Shown: positions 32,136 to 41,658 of the stretch, one piece after another
Position numbering within the stretch: the stretch's first letter is position 1
Layout: the number at the start of each line of letters is the position of its first letter
Origin: Clostridium sp. CAG:768
GTDB taxonomy: Bacteria; Cyanobacteriota; Vampirovibrionia; Gastranaerophilales; Gastranaerophilaceae
DNA: 50,518 bases
Assembly (NCBI GenBank): GCA_000437435.1
Contig: FR899629.1
Location: 324,617-375,134, forward strand
Direction of reading: 5' to 3'
The notes under the pieces: generated by a model
The model's database searches: none
Told to the model about the DNA's origin: nothing
What the model saw: only the letters and a program-made list of their open reading frames with translations
Translations under genes and position numbers: made by a program

Positions 32136-33710
32136 TTAATTTAATATTTCTAAAATCTTAATTCTATCTAACCTAAATATGCGATAATCCTCTCTTAATA
32201 AGCAAAAAGCTTTTACAAAAATTTTATTTTTATCATAACTAGAATTTTTAACATATTCATTATCGACTTCACAACCAAGCATTATTTTTTGGGGGATTAT
32301 TATTCTTTCAGTAACTTCACCATTTTTGTAACATTTATTTGCAGAATATCTAATTTTTATTTTAATATTTTTATTAATTGCCTCTATCCATACATTTCTT
32401 TTTTTGCTATTAAATCCATAATTTCTAGGGATATCAGAATTGTCATTTCCTATTTTAAACTTATGAATTTTTTCATGACACTCTTTGCATAAAGGAATTA
32501 AATTAAAAAGATCATTTGTACCACCATCTTTAATAGGAATTTTATGGTGTATTTGTAAGTTATTTGTTTTTCCACAAATTGAACACTTATATCCATATTT
32601 TTTATATATGGCATCTTTAATATCATTCCAAGTTGAGTCATAATTATCATCTTCTATTTTAAACTTATGAATTTTTTCATGACAATCTATACATAAAGGA
32701 ATTAAATTAAAAAGATCATTTGTACCACCATCTTTAATAGGAATTTTATGGTGTATTTGTAAGTTATTTGTTTTTCCACAAATTGAACACTTATATCCAT
32801 ATTTTTTTAATATTGTATCTTTAATATCATCCCAAGTTTGGGAAAAATTATCATAGGAGTCTGTTCTATGTTCTTTTACTACTTTTTTATTATCTTTTTT
32901 TACATTTATTGTTTCATCAACGTTAGAGTTGTCTTTTTTTGAAAAATAGTTTGCAAAATATATAGATAATAAGATGACATATATTAACCAATTAATATTA
33001 TAAGATTCTTTAGATTGTTTTTGAACAATAGGTTGTTGATAAGTTATTTGATTATTATAATTACTTGTTTGATTAGAAATTTGACAATTAACTAAATTCC
33101 CTACATATAATGGTTCATATAATTTAATGTCGTTTAAATATTTTTTAGCTTTTTCACAATCTTTTATCACATCGTATAAATATACAAGATTTTTCTTATA
33201 TATTAAATTAGGTTGCTCAAGCATAAGTTTTTCATAAACATCAATTGCTTTATTAAAATTAGAAGTTTTTAAATATGCATAACCCAATTTTTCTAGAATA
33301 AAAATATAATTGATTTGTAATTGACTTTTAAATGTTATATCTCCATCAATTTTAATAGCTTTTTCAACTGCATTTATATAGGTTATATATTCACTTTTTG
33401 GACTGTCAGGCTTAATAGTTTGAGCTATTAATAAAATTGTAGTATACAAATCTACGTTTTGACTTACTTCCTTGATAATTTCATTAATTGAATCAGAATC
33501 TGAAATAACCTCTGGGACAGGAGCTAAAGTTGAATTATCTACTTGTGTTGAGTTAGACTTTTTGTCTAAAATATTATTTTCAATATTTCTTTTACGCACA
33601 CTTTGCATAACATTTTGATACTCATCACTTATGTGTTCGTCAGCTAAAGCTACTACATTCGAAAAACATAATATACAAAAAATAAAGATTAATAATATTT
33701 TAAACTGCAT
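32136..33710 (-). CDS. Exported TPR / membrane / double-HNH / WYL-like protein
   Basis: 524 aa. Order: signal peptide or anchor (1-23, ending VVALADE); low-complexity linker (45-75); TPR-like helices (about 85-200, with LGYAYLKTSNFNKAIDVYEKLMLEQPN); membrane segment (241-255, WLIYVILLSIYFANYF); charged linker; two HNH domains (292-350 and 360-418), each with CSICGK, IHHK, a central Asn in DLFNLIPLC and CHEKIH; and a C-terminal WYL-like region (439-522, ending FCLLREDYRIFRLDRIKI). With the TPR outside and the HNH pair inside, it would be a one-protein sensor with a nuclease effector. Each domain is seen by motif. The topology and any defensive role are inferred. Confidence 0.75.
   Translation of the reverse strand: MQFKILLIFIFCILCFSNVVALADEHISDEYQNVMQSVRKRNIENNILDKKSNSTQVDNSTLAPVPEVISDSDSINEIIKEVSQNVDLYTTILLIAQTIKPDSPKSEYITYINAVEKAIKIDGDITFKSQLQINYIFILEKLGYAYLKTSNFNKAIDVYEKLMLEQPNLIYKKNLVYLYDVIKDCEKAKKYLNDIKLYEPLYVGNLVNCQISNQTSNYNNQITYQQPIVQKQSKESYNINWLIYVILLSIYFANYFSKKDNSNVDETINVKKDNKKVVKEHRTDSYDNFSQTWDDIKDTILKKYGYKCSICGKTNNLQIHHKIPIKDGGTNDLFNLIPLCIDCHEKIHKFKIEDDNYDSTWNDIKDAIYKKYGYKCSICGKTNNLQIHHKIPIKDGGTNDLFNLIPLCKECHEKIHKFKIGNDNSDIPRNYGFNSKKRNVWIEAINKNIKIKIRYSANKCYKNGEVTERIIIPQKIMLGCEVDNEYVKNSSYDKNKIFVKAFCLLREDYRIFRLDRIKILEILN
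32457..32825 (-). repeat. 204-bp tandem duplication encoding the two HNH domains
   Basis: The second HNH coding unit follows the first with a 204-bp (68-codon) period. The segment from CSICGK to FNLIPLC is identical in protein and almost identical in DNA, so the duplication is recent or is kept uniform by gene conversion. All metal and catalytic positions are kept in both copies. Confidence 0.85.
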
Positions 33711-33919
33711 TTATGCATTATAAATGAATTTTTTTACATTCTAAATCCTTTTTTTAGATTAAATATTTAATATTATATTAATAATTTTTTTCAACATAAA
33801 TAAGCAATTTTTAATTTTGTTTATTTTTTATTATTATAAATGGATTTAAATTCAAAGTAATTAATATTTGTGTATTAGTAAATAAAATGAATTATCTTAG
33901 ATTAAAAATAAGGTAGTAT
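33711..33919. other. Divergent intergenic region
   Basis: A 209-base, extremely AT-rich gap between the HNH-WYL gene (minus) and the UvrD-like gene (plus). It should contain both promoters, but several AT boxes compete and none stands out. The plus-strand gene has a modest AAGGTAG ribosome site. Confidence 0.4.
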
Positions 33920-36106
33920 ATGGAAAAAATTGATATATCTGCAGACACTCTTAGTATATTAAAAAGAAGGCAAAATATAAATAAATATAATCACGAATTT
34001 AGTGTTTCTGATGAAGATAATTTAAGGATTGAATATATTCAAAAATATTTTAAAGATGAGCACCGTATAAATATAGATAAAGATCAAGCAAGTATATTAG
34101 GTACAAATGCTCAAAATATTTTGGTAACAGCAAGAGCTGGCTCTGGGAAAACGCGAACCATAGCTTGTCGTGCTATATATGCATTAGAAAAAGAAAATAT
34201 TAAGCCAGAAGAAATTTTAATTTTGGCATTTAATAAAGATGCGGCTCAAGAAATTCGATCTAGAATAAAAAATGATTTTGGTTATACAAAAATATATGAT
34301 AAGAATGTAAGAACATTTCATTCCCTAGCCTATTCTATAGTATTACCCCAAGAAAATATTTTATTTAATGATGAAGAAAGTAAAATTCGAAGTAATTATG
34401 AGAAATTTTTATATACACATGTCTTATCAAAAATCCTAAATGATGATTGTTATGAAAAATTATATGAATGTTTTCATAATACTGATGAAATAGTTGATTA
34501 TGAAGACTACAAAAAAAATAGAAGTAATAGGCAATTATATTCTTTAAATGGTGAAAAAGTAAAATCTAATGGAGAAAAATATATTGCAGATTTTTTATTT
34601 GAACATGGTATTAATTACAAATATGAAAAATTTTTGACTCAAAGATCAAGAAAATTATATAAACCAGATTTTACAATTTATTTAAACAACAAAACATATA
34701 TTATTGAACATTGGGGAATTGATGAAAATGATCCAAATAAAATTGTACCTAAAACTTGGAATAAAACATGGAATGAATATAAAAGAGAGATGAATTGGAA
34801 ACGTCAAATTATAAGTGAAAGAAAAGAAATTTTAATAGAGACTTCTATTTGTAATCTAAAAAAAGGCAGAAAGGCTTTTGAAAATTTATTAAAAACACAA
34901 TTAGAATCTAATGGTATTAAATGTTCAAAATTACCTCAAGAAATACTTTTAGAAAAATTTTCCAAGAATATGTCAAAGCAAATTGATAAGAAATTGATTA
35001 ATTTTATGCAAAAAGCAAAAAATTATCAAAAAACTCCATATGAAATAGAAATAGAATTAAAAAGGCAATTTAAAAGTTTGAGTTTATATGCAAGAGATTT
35101 AATAAAACTTGCAAACGAAACTTATCGACTTTATGAAGAAGAACTAAAAAGGACTTCAAATACAGACTTCCCAAATTTATTATATGAAGCAAAGAAAAAA
35201 ATTGAAAATGGTAACTATGAAATTGATTTAGCAAATGGCAATATCCAAGATTTAAGTAAAGTCAAATTAATATTAATAGATGAATTTCAAGATTTTTCAA
35301 AACCATTTTATGGGATGATAAAAGCTATACAAAACTGTAATCCTAATGTGAAACTATTTTGTGTAGGGGATGATTGGCAAGCTATAAATGGGTTTGCAGG
35401 TTCAAGTTTGAATTTTTATAAAGAGTTCAAGAAATATTTTGGATATTATGTACAAAGACAATTAAGATTAAATTATCGAAGTGGCTCTAAGATTGTGGAA
35501 TATGGGAACTCGATTATGACAAAATATGGTCAAGGAGGAAAAGCCGCAAGCAATTTACTTAAATCTGAAAAAGATTTTATAGATATAAGTAGAACTAAAT
35601 ATGATCATCCTGTAACTGAAAAATCTGATGATTTTAAATATATTTTCAAAAATCAAAATATAAAAGCAAAGGATATTTTTTATTTCAGCATTGCTTCTCG
35701 ATATTTAAAAGAATGTGTAGAAAAGATAAAAGAATTAAATAAAGAAAATGAAAATTATACTTATTTAATTTTAACTAGAGAAAGTAATCTTGATTCTTAT
35801 GTTAATGCAGAAACTGAATTCAAAAACAAATTGCAAAATGTTTTATGTAATTGGTTAAAAATCTATTCAAAAGACGAATTTAAAAATAAATTTAAAATAG
35901 AAACAATTCACAAAAGCAAAGGGGCAGAAGCTGATATTGTTTTTTTATTAAACTTTGGAGATAAAAATATAAAAATCCATCCAGATTCCGAAATAGATCT
36001 TATTTTTGGAAGAACTCAACAAGATATAATAGATGAAGAATTAAGATTATATTATGTTGGAATAACTCGAGCGAAACAAAAGTTATATATAATTAACGAA
36101 AATTAA
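33920..36106 (+). CDS. UvrD-like helicase with inserted PD-(D/E)XK-like domain
   Basis: 728 aa. Walker A ARAGSGKT is at 71-78, then EILILAFNKDAAQEI (Ia) and TFHSLAYSI. An insertion of about 110 residues (about 215-330) carries EKYIADFLFEHGINYKYE and KPDFTIYLNNKTYIIEHWG. The E..PDF..IEHWG spacing is that of a PD-(D/E)XK nuclease with a substituted last Lys position. The helicase resumes with LILIDEFQDFSKPF (motif II), VGDDWQAINGFAGS (III), TIHKSKGAEADIVF (V) and YYVGITRAKQKL (VI). Similar helicase-nuclease hybrids occur in defence islands. It lies alone between a divergent gene and a convergent recombinase. Confidence 0.8.
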   Translation: MEKIDISADTLSILKRRQNINKYNHEFSVSDEDNLRIEYIQKYFKDEHRINIDKDQASILGTNAQNILVTARAGSGKTRTIACRAIYALEKENIKPEEILILAFNKDAAQEIRSRIKNDFGYTKIYDKNVRTFHSLAYSIVLPQENILFNDEESKIRSNYEKFLYTHVLSKILNDDCYEKLYECFHNTDEIVDYEDYKKNRSNRQLYSLNGEKVKSNGEKYIADFLFEHGINYKYEKFLTQRSRKLYKPDFTIYLNNKTYIIEHWGIDENDPNKIVPKTWNKTWNEYKREMNWKRQIISERKEILIETSICNLKKGRKAFENLLKTQLESNGIKCSKLPQEILLEKFSKNMSKQIDKKLINFMQKAKNYQKTPYEIEIELKRQFKSLSLYARDLIKLANETYRLYEEELKRTSNTDFPNLLYEAKKKIENGNYEIDLANGNIQDLSKVKLILIDEFQDFSKPFYGMIKAIQNCNPNVKLFCVGDDWQAINGFAGSSLNFYKEFKKYFGYYVQRQLRLNYRSGSKIVEYGNSIMTKYGQGGKAASNLLKSEKDFIDISRTKYDHPVTEKSDDFKYIFKNQNIKAKDIFYFSIASRYLKECVEKIKELNKENENYTYLILTRESNLDSYVNAETEFKNKLQNVLCNWLKIYSKDEFKNKFKIETIHKSKGAEADIVFLLNFGDKNIKIHPDSEIDLIFGRTQQDIIDEELRLYYVGITRAKQKLYIINEN

Positions 36107-36117
36107 TTATTGAATTT

Positions 36118-37698
36118 TTATTTACAATATTTATCAGCCATTGCAATAAGCTTTTTCACATTTAATTCTGGGTCTTGGGTTCCATTCATTATGCTTTCTA
36201 TAATTTCTGGTGGTAGAAATCTTAGTTTACGCAATCTTTTATTGTTTCCATTTCGGGCTTCTGGAGGTAGTCGTCTTTCAGCTCCAAGTTTGTTGTACCA
36301 AAAACTTTTTACTATTGCCTGAATAAGTTTCATATCATAATTAGCTTTTCCAGGGATAATAATTTTATTTTGCTTTTGCGGTGTTAATGATATTCTGACA
36401 TTTTGCTCTCTTGTGTAAATTTGTTCATCTTCTTGAGTGTATGTAAATTTTGCATTAAATGCCAATGTTGCAAAATATTGGATTATATAATTTATGTCGT
36501 AGCTGATTTTGATTAAATTTAAGTTCAAATCAACACGTTTTATAACGGTTCTGACAAATACTTTATCGGGGCTGAATTCGTGCATTGTATTTAAAATACT
36601 GGTTTGTTGTTCGATTGAATAATTTTCTAAATATTTCTGGATAAATAATGTATCTTGCAAAAGTTTTGTCAAATTATCTTTCACATACTTTTCAATTTCA
36701 CCCGCTGAAATTTTGGTAATCTCACCTCGTTCATATCGGCTTGGATCTTTCAGTGCTTGGCTAATATAATATCTATACAACTTGTTCCCGCTTTTGCTGT
36801 AAGTCGGGGACATAAGGTTCCTCTTATCGTCATAGAGCAATCCTGATAAAAGAGTGCCAATCTTTGCATTTGTCGTATGTTTACGTTCTGTTGCATTTAA
36901 AAGTAGCAGATTTTGAACAGCATTAAACAATTCTTCTGAAACAATCGGCAGATGTAGTGCATCATAGACTTTGTTTTTGTGAGGAATTTTACCTAAATAA
37001 ACTTTATTGGCAAGCATTCGATACAAATTTGATTTTGGGAAAGGTTTTCCTGTTCTTGAAAGAATCCCTTTTTGATTAAGACTCTCTTTTAGCTTAATAA
37101 CATTTTTAACCTTGAGATATTCTTCAAAAATAAATTTAACGTTATCTGCAAATGGTTGTTGAGGTTGTAGAATGTGGTGTTCATCTTTTGTGTAGCCATA
37201 AGGTGTCGCACCATTAACCCAAAGCCCCTTTTTTCTTGAAGCTTCAAATTTATCTCGAATTCGCTCTCCTGTAACTTCTCTTTCAAATTGTGCAAAGGAT
37301 AGCAAAATATTGAGCGTTAATCGCCCCATGGAAGTTGTTGTATTGAAATGCTGAGTTATGGAAACAAATGAAGCGTTGTGCTTGTCTAAAATCTCAATAA
37401 TCTTTGAAAAATCCATCAAAGAACGAGTAAGCCTATCAACTTTGTAAACTACAACAATATCTATTTCATCATTTTCGATATCATGCAAAAGTTGTTTGAA
37501 TGCCGGACGATCCATTGTGCCACCAGAATATCCGCCATCATCGTATTTTTTAGTTAAAAGACTCCAACCTTCGTGCTTTTGAGATTTTATATAAGATTCA
37601 CAAGCTTCTCTTTGTGCATCAAGAGAATTGAAATCTTGTTCAAGTCCTTCTTCTGTTGATTTTCTAGTATAAATTGCACATCTGATTTTCTTTGCCAT
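36118..37698 (-). CDS. Large serine recombinase
   Basis: 526 aa. N-terminal resolvase domain with YTRKS (catalytic Ser 14), GGYSGGTMDRPAF, VYKVDRLTRS and FEREVTGERIRDK. The recombinase domain follows (YGYTKDEHHILQPQQ; LNQKGILSRTGKPFPKSNLYRMLANKVYLGKIPHK as landmarks). The long C-terminal part lacks the full cysteine zinc ribbon of phage integrases but has coiled-coil helices. It is coupled by a TAATG overlap to a DUF2924 gene, its usual partner. It probably integrates or excises the surrounding element. A degraded relative of its 3' end lies at 25489. Confidence 0.92.
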   Translation of the reverse strand: MAKKIRCAIYTRKSTEEGLEQDFNSLDAQREACESYIKSQKHEGWSLLTKKYDDGGYSGGTMDRPAFKQLLHDIENDEIDIVVVYKVDRLTRSLMDFSKIIEILDKHNASFVSITQHFNTTTSMGRLTLNILLSFAQFEREVTGERIRDKFEASRKKGLWVNGATPYGYTKDEHHILQPQQPFADNVKFIFEEYLKVKNVIKLKESLNQKGILSRTGKPFPKSNLYRMLANKVYLGKIPHKNKVYDALHLPIVSEELFNAVQNLLLLNATERKHTTNAKIGTLLSGLLYDDKRNLMSPTYSKSGNKLYRYYISQALKDPSRYERGEITKISAGEIEKYVKDNLTKLLQDTLFIQKYLENYSIEQQTSILNTMHEFSPDKVFVRTVIKRVDLNLNLIKISYDINYIIQYFATLAFNAKFTYTQEDEQIYTREQNVRISLTPQKQNKIIIPGKANYDMKLIQAIVKSFWYNKLGAERRLPPEARNGNNKRLRKLRFLPPEIIESIMNGTQDPELNVKKLIAMADKYCK

Positions 37699-38015
37699 TA
37701 TGCCACTCCAAAAAATTTCTTACCATTCCAACGCGTTCCTGTAATTTTATTAGCAACTGCTGAAAGACTTTTATATTTGGAACCGTTGAACTCATAACCG
37801 TCTTGTAAAACAAGTACGGTATATCTTCGACCTTTAAATTCTCTGATTAATTTTGTCCCGTCTGTTATTGATAGAACTTTGGAATCTTTTTCTACTTGTT
37901 GAGTTTTGTCGTATTGTTCGACAAGTTTGTTAATTTTACGTAGAATTTCAAGGGCAAGGGGTGGATATTTTTCATTCCAAGCCTTGATACGTTTTTCAAA
38001 AATATTCAATGCCAT
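37698..38015 (-). CDS. DUF2924 protein, recombinase partner
   Basis: 105 aa. The conserved block runs GTKLIREFKGRRYTVLVLQDG, then FNGSKYKSLSAVANKITGTRWNGKKFFG, which is the DUF2924 signature. These small basic proteins are encoded directly upstream of serine recombinases in many mobile elements, and are thought to help DNA binding or directionality, though this is not established. The stop and the recombinase start share one base. Confidence 0.88.
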   Translation of the reverse strand: MALNIFEKRIKAWNEKYPPLALEILRKINKLVEQYDKTQQVEKDSKVLSITDGTKLIREFKGRRYTVLVLQDGYEFNGSKYKSLSAVANKITGTRWNGKKFFGVA

Positions 38016-38196
38016 ACAAATACCTCATTAATACTTGTATAAACATCTATCACTCTATTTGTCTAAAATATCAACCCCAAAGATACAATTCGTATCAAAA
38101 AGAGTTTAATTATTTTTAATACTTAACAAATATAATTGTTTCATGATATGCTTAATGTAAAGTTAACTAAATGAATTAATTAGTCTAGGAGTTTTT

Positions 38197-39708
38197 ATGG
38201 CTGGCAAGGGTAGTGTAAAACTTGGATTTGAAAAACAAATATGGGATGCAGCGTGTGTACTTTGGGGACATATACCCGCTGCGGAATATAGAAAAGTCAT
38301 TATTGGTTTAATCTTTTTAAGATATATTTCTGCAGCATTCGAAAAAAGATATAACGAACTTTTAGCCGAAGGTGATGGGTTTGAAAATGACAAAGATGCT
38401 TATACAATGGAAAACATTTTTTATGTTCCTGAATCTGCTCGATGGTCAACTATTGCAGCTGCAGCTCATACTCCTGAAATTGGCAAAGTAATTGATGATG
38501 CCATGCGAGCTATTGAAGCTGAAAACAAAGCTCTAAAAAATGTTTTGCCTAAAAACTATGCAAGTCCTGATTTGGATAAAAGAGTTTTAGGTGAAGTCGT
38601 TGACTTATTCACAAACAATATAAAAATGGAAGATATAGGGACTGACAATGATTTACTAGGTCGAACCTATGAATACTGTATAGCACAATTTGCAGCCTAT
38701 GAAGGTACAAAAGGTGGTGAATTCTATACCCCATCTAGCGTTGTAAGAACGATTGTTGAAATTCTAAAACCTTACGAAAACTGTAGAGTTTATGACCCTT
38801 GCTGTGGCTCAGGAGGTATGTTTGTACAATCTGTAAAATTCTTGCAAGCACATAGTGGAAATAGAAATAAAATTTCTGTATATGGTCAAGAATCTAATGC
38901 TGATACTTGGAAAATGGCAAAAATGAATATGGCAATTCGTGGTATTGATGCAGATTTTGGGCCATATCAAGCTGATACATTTTTTAATGATTTGCACCCA
39001 AGCCTAAAAGCAGATTTTATTATGGCAAACCCACCATTTAACCTTTCTAACTGGGGACAAGACAAACTTCAGGATGATGCTAGATGGAAATATGGTCTAC
39101 CACCTAGCGGAAATGCTAACTATGCTTGGATTCAACACATGATCTATCACTTAGCGCCAAATGGGAAAATAGGTTTGGTCTTAGCTAATGGTGCTTTGTC
39201 TACTCAAACAAGTGGTGAAGGGGAAATCAGGAAACGAATTATTGAAGATGATTTGATAGAAGGTATTGTTGCGATGCCAACACAGCTATTTTATAGCGTA
39301 ACAATACCTGTAACCTTGTGGTTTATATCAAGAAACAAAAAACAAAAAGGCAAAACTCTTTTCATAGATGCTCGAAAAATGGGTTATATGGAAGATAGAA
39401 AACACAGAAACTTGTCTGATGAGGATATCAAAAAACTTGCTGATACTTTTACAACTTTCCAAGAAGGAACATTGGAAGACAAAAAAGGCTTTTGCGCAGT
39501 AGTAACAACAGAAGATATCAAAAAACAAGATTATATCCTAACCCCTGGCCGTTATGTTGGGATAGAAGAACAAGAGGATGATGGCGAACCATTTGAGGAT
39601 AAAATGAAACGTTTGACATCAGAACTTTCTGAAATGTTTGCACAATCAAATACATTGCAGGATGAAATTAAAAAGAACCTTGCAAGCATAGGTTTTGAGG
39701 TAAAATAA
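38197..39708 (+). CDS. hsdM: Type I restriction-modification methyltransferase subunit
   Basis: 503 aa. N-terminal helical HsdM domain (LGFEKQIWDAACVLWGHI; EYRKVIIGLIFLRYISAAFE), then the N6-adenine methyltransferase core with AYEGTKGGEFYTPSSVV, SAM-binding motif YDPCCGSGGMF (about 197-207) and catalytic NPPFNLS (about 274-280). It methylates adenine in a bipartite site together with HsdS. The next gene starts directly after its stop. A divergent intergenic gap of 181 bases upstream holds its promoter. Translation has TAGGAG as ribosome site. Confidence 0.95.
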   Translation: MAGKGSVKLGFEKQIWDAACVLWGHIPAAEYRKVIIGLIFLRYISAAFEKRYNELLAEGDGFENDKDAYTMENIFYVPESARWSTIAAAAHTPEIGKVIDDAMRAIEAENKALKNVLPKNYASPDLDKRVLGEVVDLFTNNIKMEDIGTDNDLLGRTYEYCIAQFAAYEGTKGGEFYTPSSVVRTIVEILKPYENCRVYDPCCGSGGMFVQSVKFLQAHSGNRNKISVYGQESNADTWKMAKMNMAIRGIDADFGPYQADTFFNDLHPSLKADFIMANPPFNLSNWGQDKLQDDARWKYGLPPSGNANYAWIQHMIYHLAPNGKIGLVLANGALSTQTSGEGEIRKRIIEDDLIEGIVAMPTQLFYSVTIPVTLWFISRNKKQKGKTLFIDARKMGYMEDRKHRNLSDEDIKKLADTFTTFQEGTLEDKKGFCAVVTTEDIKKQDYILTPGRYVGIEEQEDDGEPFEDKMKRLTSELSEMFAQSNTLQDEIKKNLASIGFEVK

Positions 39709-40548
39709 ATGCCAATATCAGAACAAGAATTAGAAATATACCGTAAAACTATCAGCGTAGAACGACTGAAGTCGTTCAATGTTCATAATAAAAACGTTAT
39801 TACATTTAAAGATTTAAAAGAATATTATATTGCCAATATTATGATATCTCAGGCTTTTTATCCAATTTTATCAACTATCGAAATTACTTTAAGAAATGCA
39901 ATTGATTCAACCTTCAAGAATTTACTTGGAGATGATTGGTTAGAGCAAGAATATCAATGTAATACTATTTTGCATCCAAAAGATTACGAGAAATTTAAAA
40001 CATCTTATGAAAAAATTCAGTATAAATATGGTGATAATTTTACCTCAGGCAAAGTAATTGCAGAATTACATTTTGGCTTTTGGACAACGCTATGTTCAAA
40101 ACGATATAATGACAGAATTTGGACAAAAAAAGGATTTTTTAAAGGAGTTTTTGAAAATTATCCAAAATCTAAACAACAGCAAATACACGATGTAGCAGAC
40201 AAACTTAATAAAATTAGAAATTTCAGAAATAGAATATTTCATTACGAACCAATAATAAGAGATGATTACGATATAAGATGCATGTATCTTTTAATTGAAG
40301 AAGTTTTAAATTATCTGCCAAAAGATAATTTGGAAGTAGTAAATAAAACTTCAAAATTTAAAAAGGTATATAATAAACTAAACAAGCGTTTTAAAAACAA
40401 AAAATCTAGAGCACTATATGCAGAATGCATAGGAAGAAACTCTAGACTGTACATTTCTATTATAACAGATATAATTGATTTTGTCAATAGTAAAATCAAA
40501 GGCAAAAATAGTCGCAAATCCAGTCAGGAGGGCGGAGATGGCCTCTAA
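39709..40548 (+). CDS. Abi_2-type HEPN abortive-infection protein embedded in the hsd operon
   Basis: 279 aa. The family pattern is clear: LKEYYIANIMISQAFYPILSTIEITLRNAID near the start and KLNKIRNFRNRIFHYEPI near residues 166-183. The latter contains R-N-x3-H (Arg 173, Asn 174, His 178), the catalytic signature of HEPN ribonucleases. Abi_2 (AbiD/F) proteins stop infection by harming the host cell, probably through RNA cleavage. The start follows the hsdM stop with no gap and the end overlaps the hsdS start, so it is made with the methylase. This resembles systems in which an anticodon nuclease is held by a type I enzyme. Confidence 0.82.
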   Translation: MPISEQELEIYRKTISVERLKSFNVHNKNVITFKDLKEYYIANIMISQAFYPILSTIEITLRNAIDSTFKNLLGDDWLEQEYQCNTILHPKDYEKFKTSYEKIQYKYGDNFTSGKVIAELHFGFWTTLCSKRYNDRIWTKKGFFKGVFENYPKSKQQQIHDVADKLNKIRNFRNRIFHYEPIIRDDYDIRCMYLLIEEVLNYLPKDNLEVVNKTSKFKKVYNKLNKRFKNKKSRALYAECIGRNSRLYISIITDIIDFVNSKIKGKNSRKSSQEGGDGL

Positions 40549-41647
40549 ATATTATACTTTGAAAGATTTGGCTGTAATAAAATACGGTAAAAATCAAAAA
40601 GATGTAGCTTCCGAAGAAGGTGCGTATCCTATATATGGAACTGGAGGTTTAATGGGGTATGCAAATAAATTTTTATATGATAAACCTTCTGTTTTAATAG
40701 GAAGAAAAGGTACTATTGATAAAGTTAGATATATAGAAGAACCTTTTTGGACTGTTGATACATTATTTTATACAGAAATCAACACAGAGCTAATTATTCC
40801 AAGGTTTTTATATTATTTATTATCAAATATTGATTTAAATACTTATAACGAAGGAACGACAATTCCAAGCCTAAGAACTGAAACATTGTATCGTTTAGAA
40901 TTTAATATCCCAGACTTACCAACCCAAGAGAAGATAGTCTGTGTGTTGTCGAGTTTGGATGATAAGATTGAGTTGAATAATAAGATTAATCAAAATTTAG
41001 AACAGCAAGCCCAAGCAATTTTCAAATCTTGGTTTGTCGATTTCGAAAATCCTAAAAGAAAAACTTGTAAGGCAGAGGATTACTTTAATATTTCAATAGG
41101 TAAAACTCCCCCACGAAAAGAACAGGAATGGTTTTCCCAAAATTCGATTGACAAAAAATGGATTTCCATTTCAGATATGGGGAATTGTGGAGTTTTTATT
41201 TTAAATAGTTCGGAATACTTAAAGAACTCTGCTATTGATAAATTTAATATAGTTCTTGTACCCAAAGATACCGTTATCTTAAGTTTTAAATTAACTGTTG
41301 GAAGAGTTGCCATCACAAATGAAGAAATGACTACAAATGAAGCTATTGCTCACTTTAAAACTGATAATAAAAAAATTAAAGAATATTTATATTGCTATTT
41401 AAAAAATTATAATTTTCAAACAATGGGTAGTACATCTTCCATTGCTACTGCTGTAAATTCAAAAATAATAAAATCAATGCCATTTATTATTCCTACAGAT
41501 GATGAAATTGAAAACTTTCATCAAATTATGAAGTTCATATTTGAAAAAATAAGAGAAAATCAAATAGAAAATGAAAAACTAAAACAATTACGAGACACAC
41601 TTTTACCAAAACTAATGTCCGGTGAAATTGATGTCGATAAAATCTAA
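40538..41647 (+). CDS. hsdS: Type I restriction-modification specificity subunit
   Basis: 369 aa from the ATG at 40538 with AGGAGGGCGGAG upstream, overlapping the Abi gene by 11 nt. Two target-recognition domains are seen: the first with YPIYGTGGLMGYANKFLYDKPSVLIGRKGT, the second with ISIGKTPPRKEQEWF and WISISDMG. Each is followed by the conserved helical spacer (IPDLPTQEKIVCVLSSLDDKIELNNKINQNLEQQAQAIFKSWFVDFE, landmark only, and ENEKLKQLRDTLLPKLMSGEIDV at the end). It fixes the DNA sequence that the system methylates and cuts. Confidence 0.93.
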   Translation: MASKYYTLKDLAVIKYGKNQKDVASEEGAYPIYGTGGLMGYANKFLYDKPSVLIGRKGTIDKVRYIEEPFWTVDTLFYTEINTELIIPRFLYYLLSNIDLNTYNEGTTIPSLRTETLYRLEFNIPDLPTQEKIVCVLSSLDDKIELNNKINQNLEQQAQAIFKSWFVDFENPKRKTCKAEDYFNISIGKTPPRKEQEWFSQNSIDKKWISISDMGNCGVFILNSSEYLKNSAIDKFNIVLVPKDTVILSFKLTVGRVAITNEEMTTNEAIAHFKTDNKKIKEYLYCYLKNYNFQTMGSTSSIATAVNSKIIKSMPFIIPTDDEIENFHQIMKFIFEKIRENQIENEKLKQLRDTLLPKLMSGEIDVDKI

Positions 41648-41658
41648 CGAGAAAAATA

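Noticed and set aside
33920..36106. UvrD-like gene as GajB of a Gabija system
   Set aside because: It is longer than GajB, has an inserted nuclease-like domain, and no GajA (OLD-type ATPase/TOPRIM) gene is adjacent.
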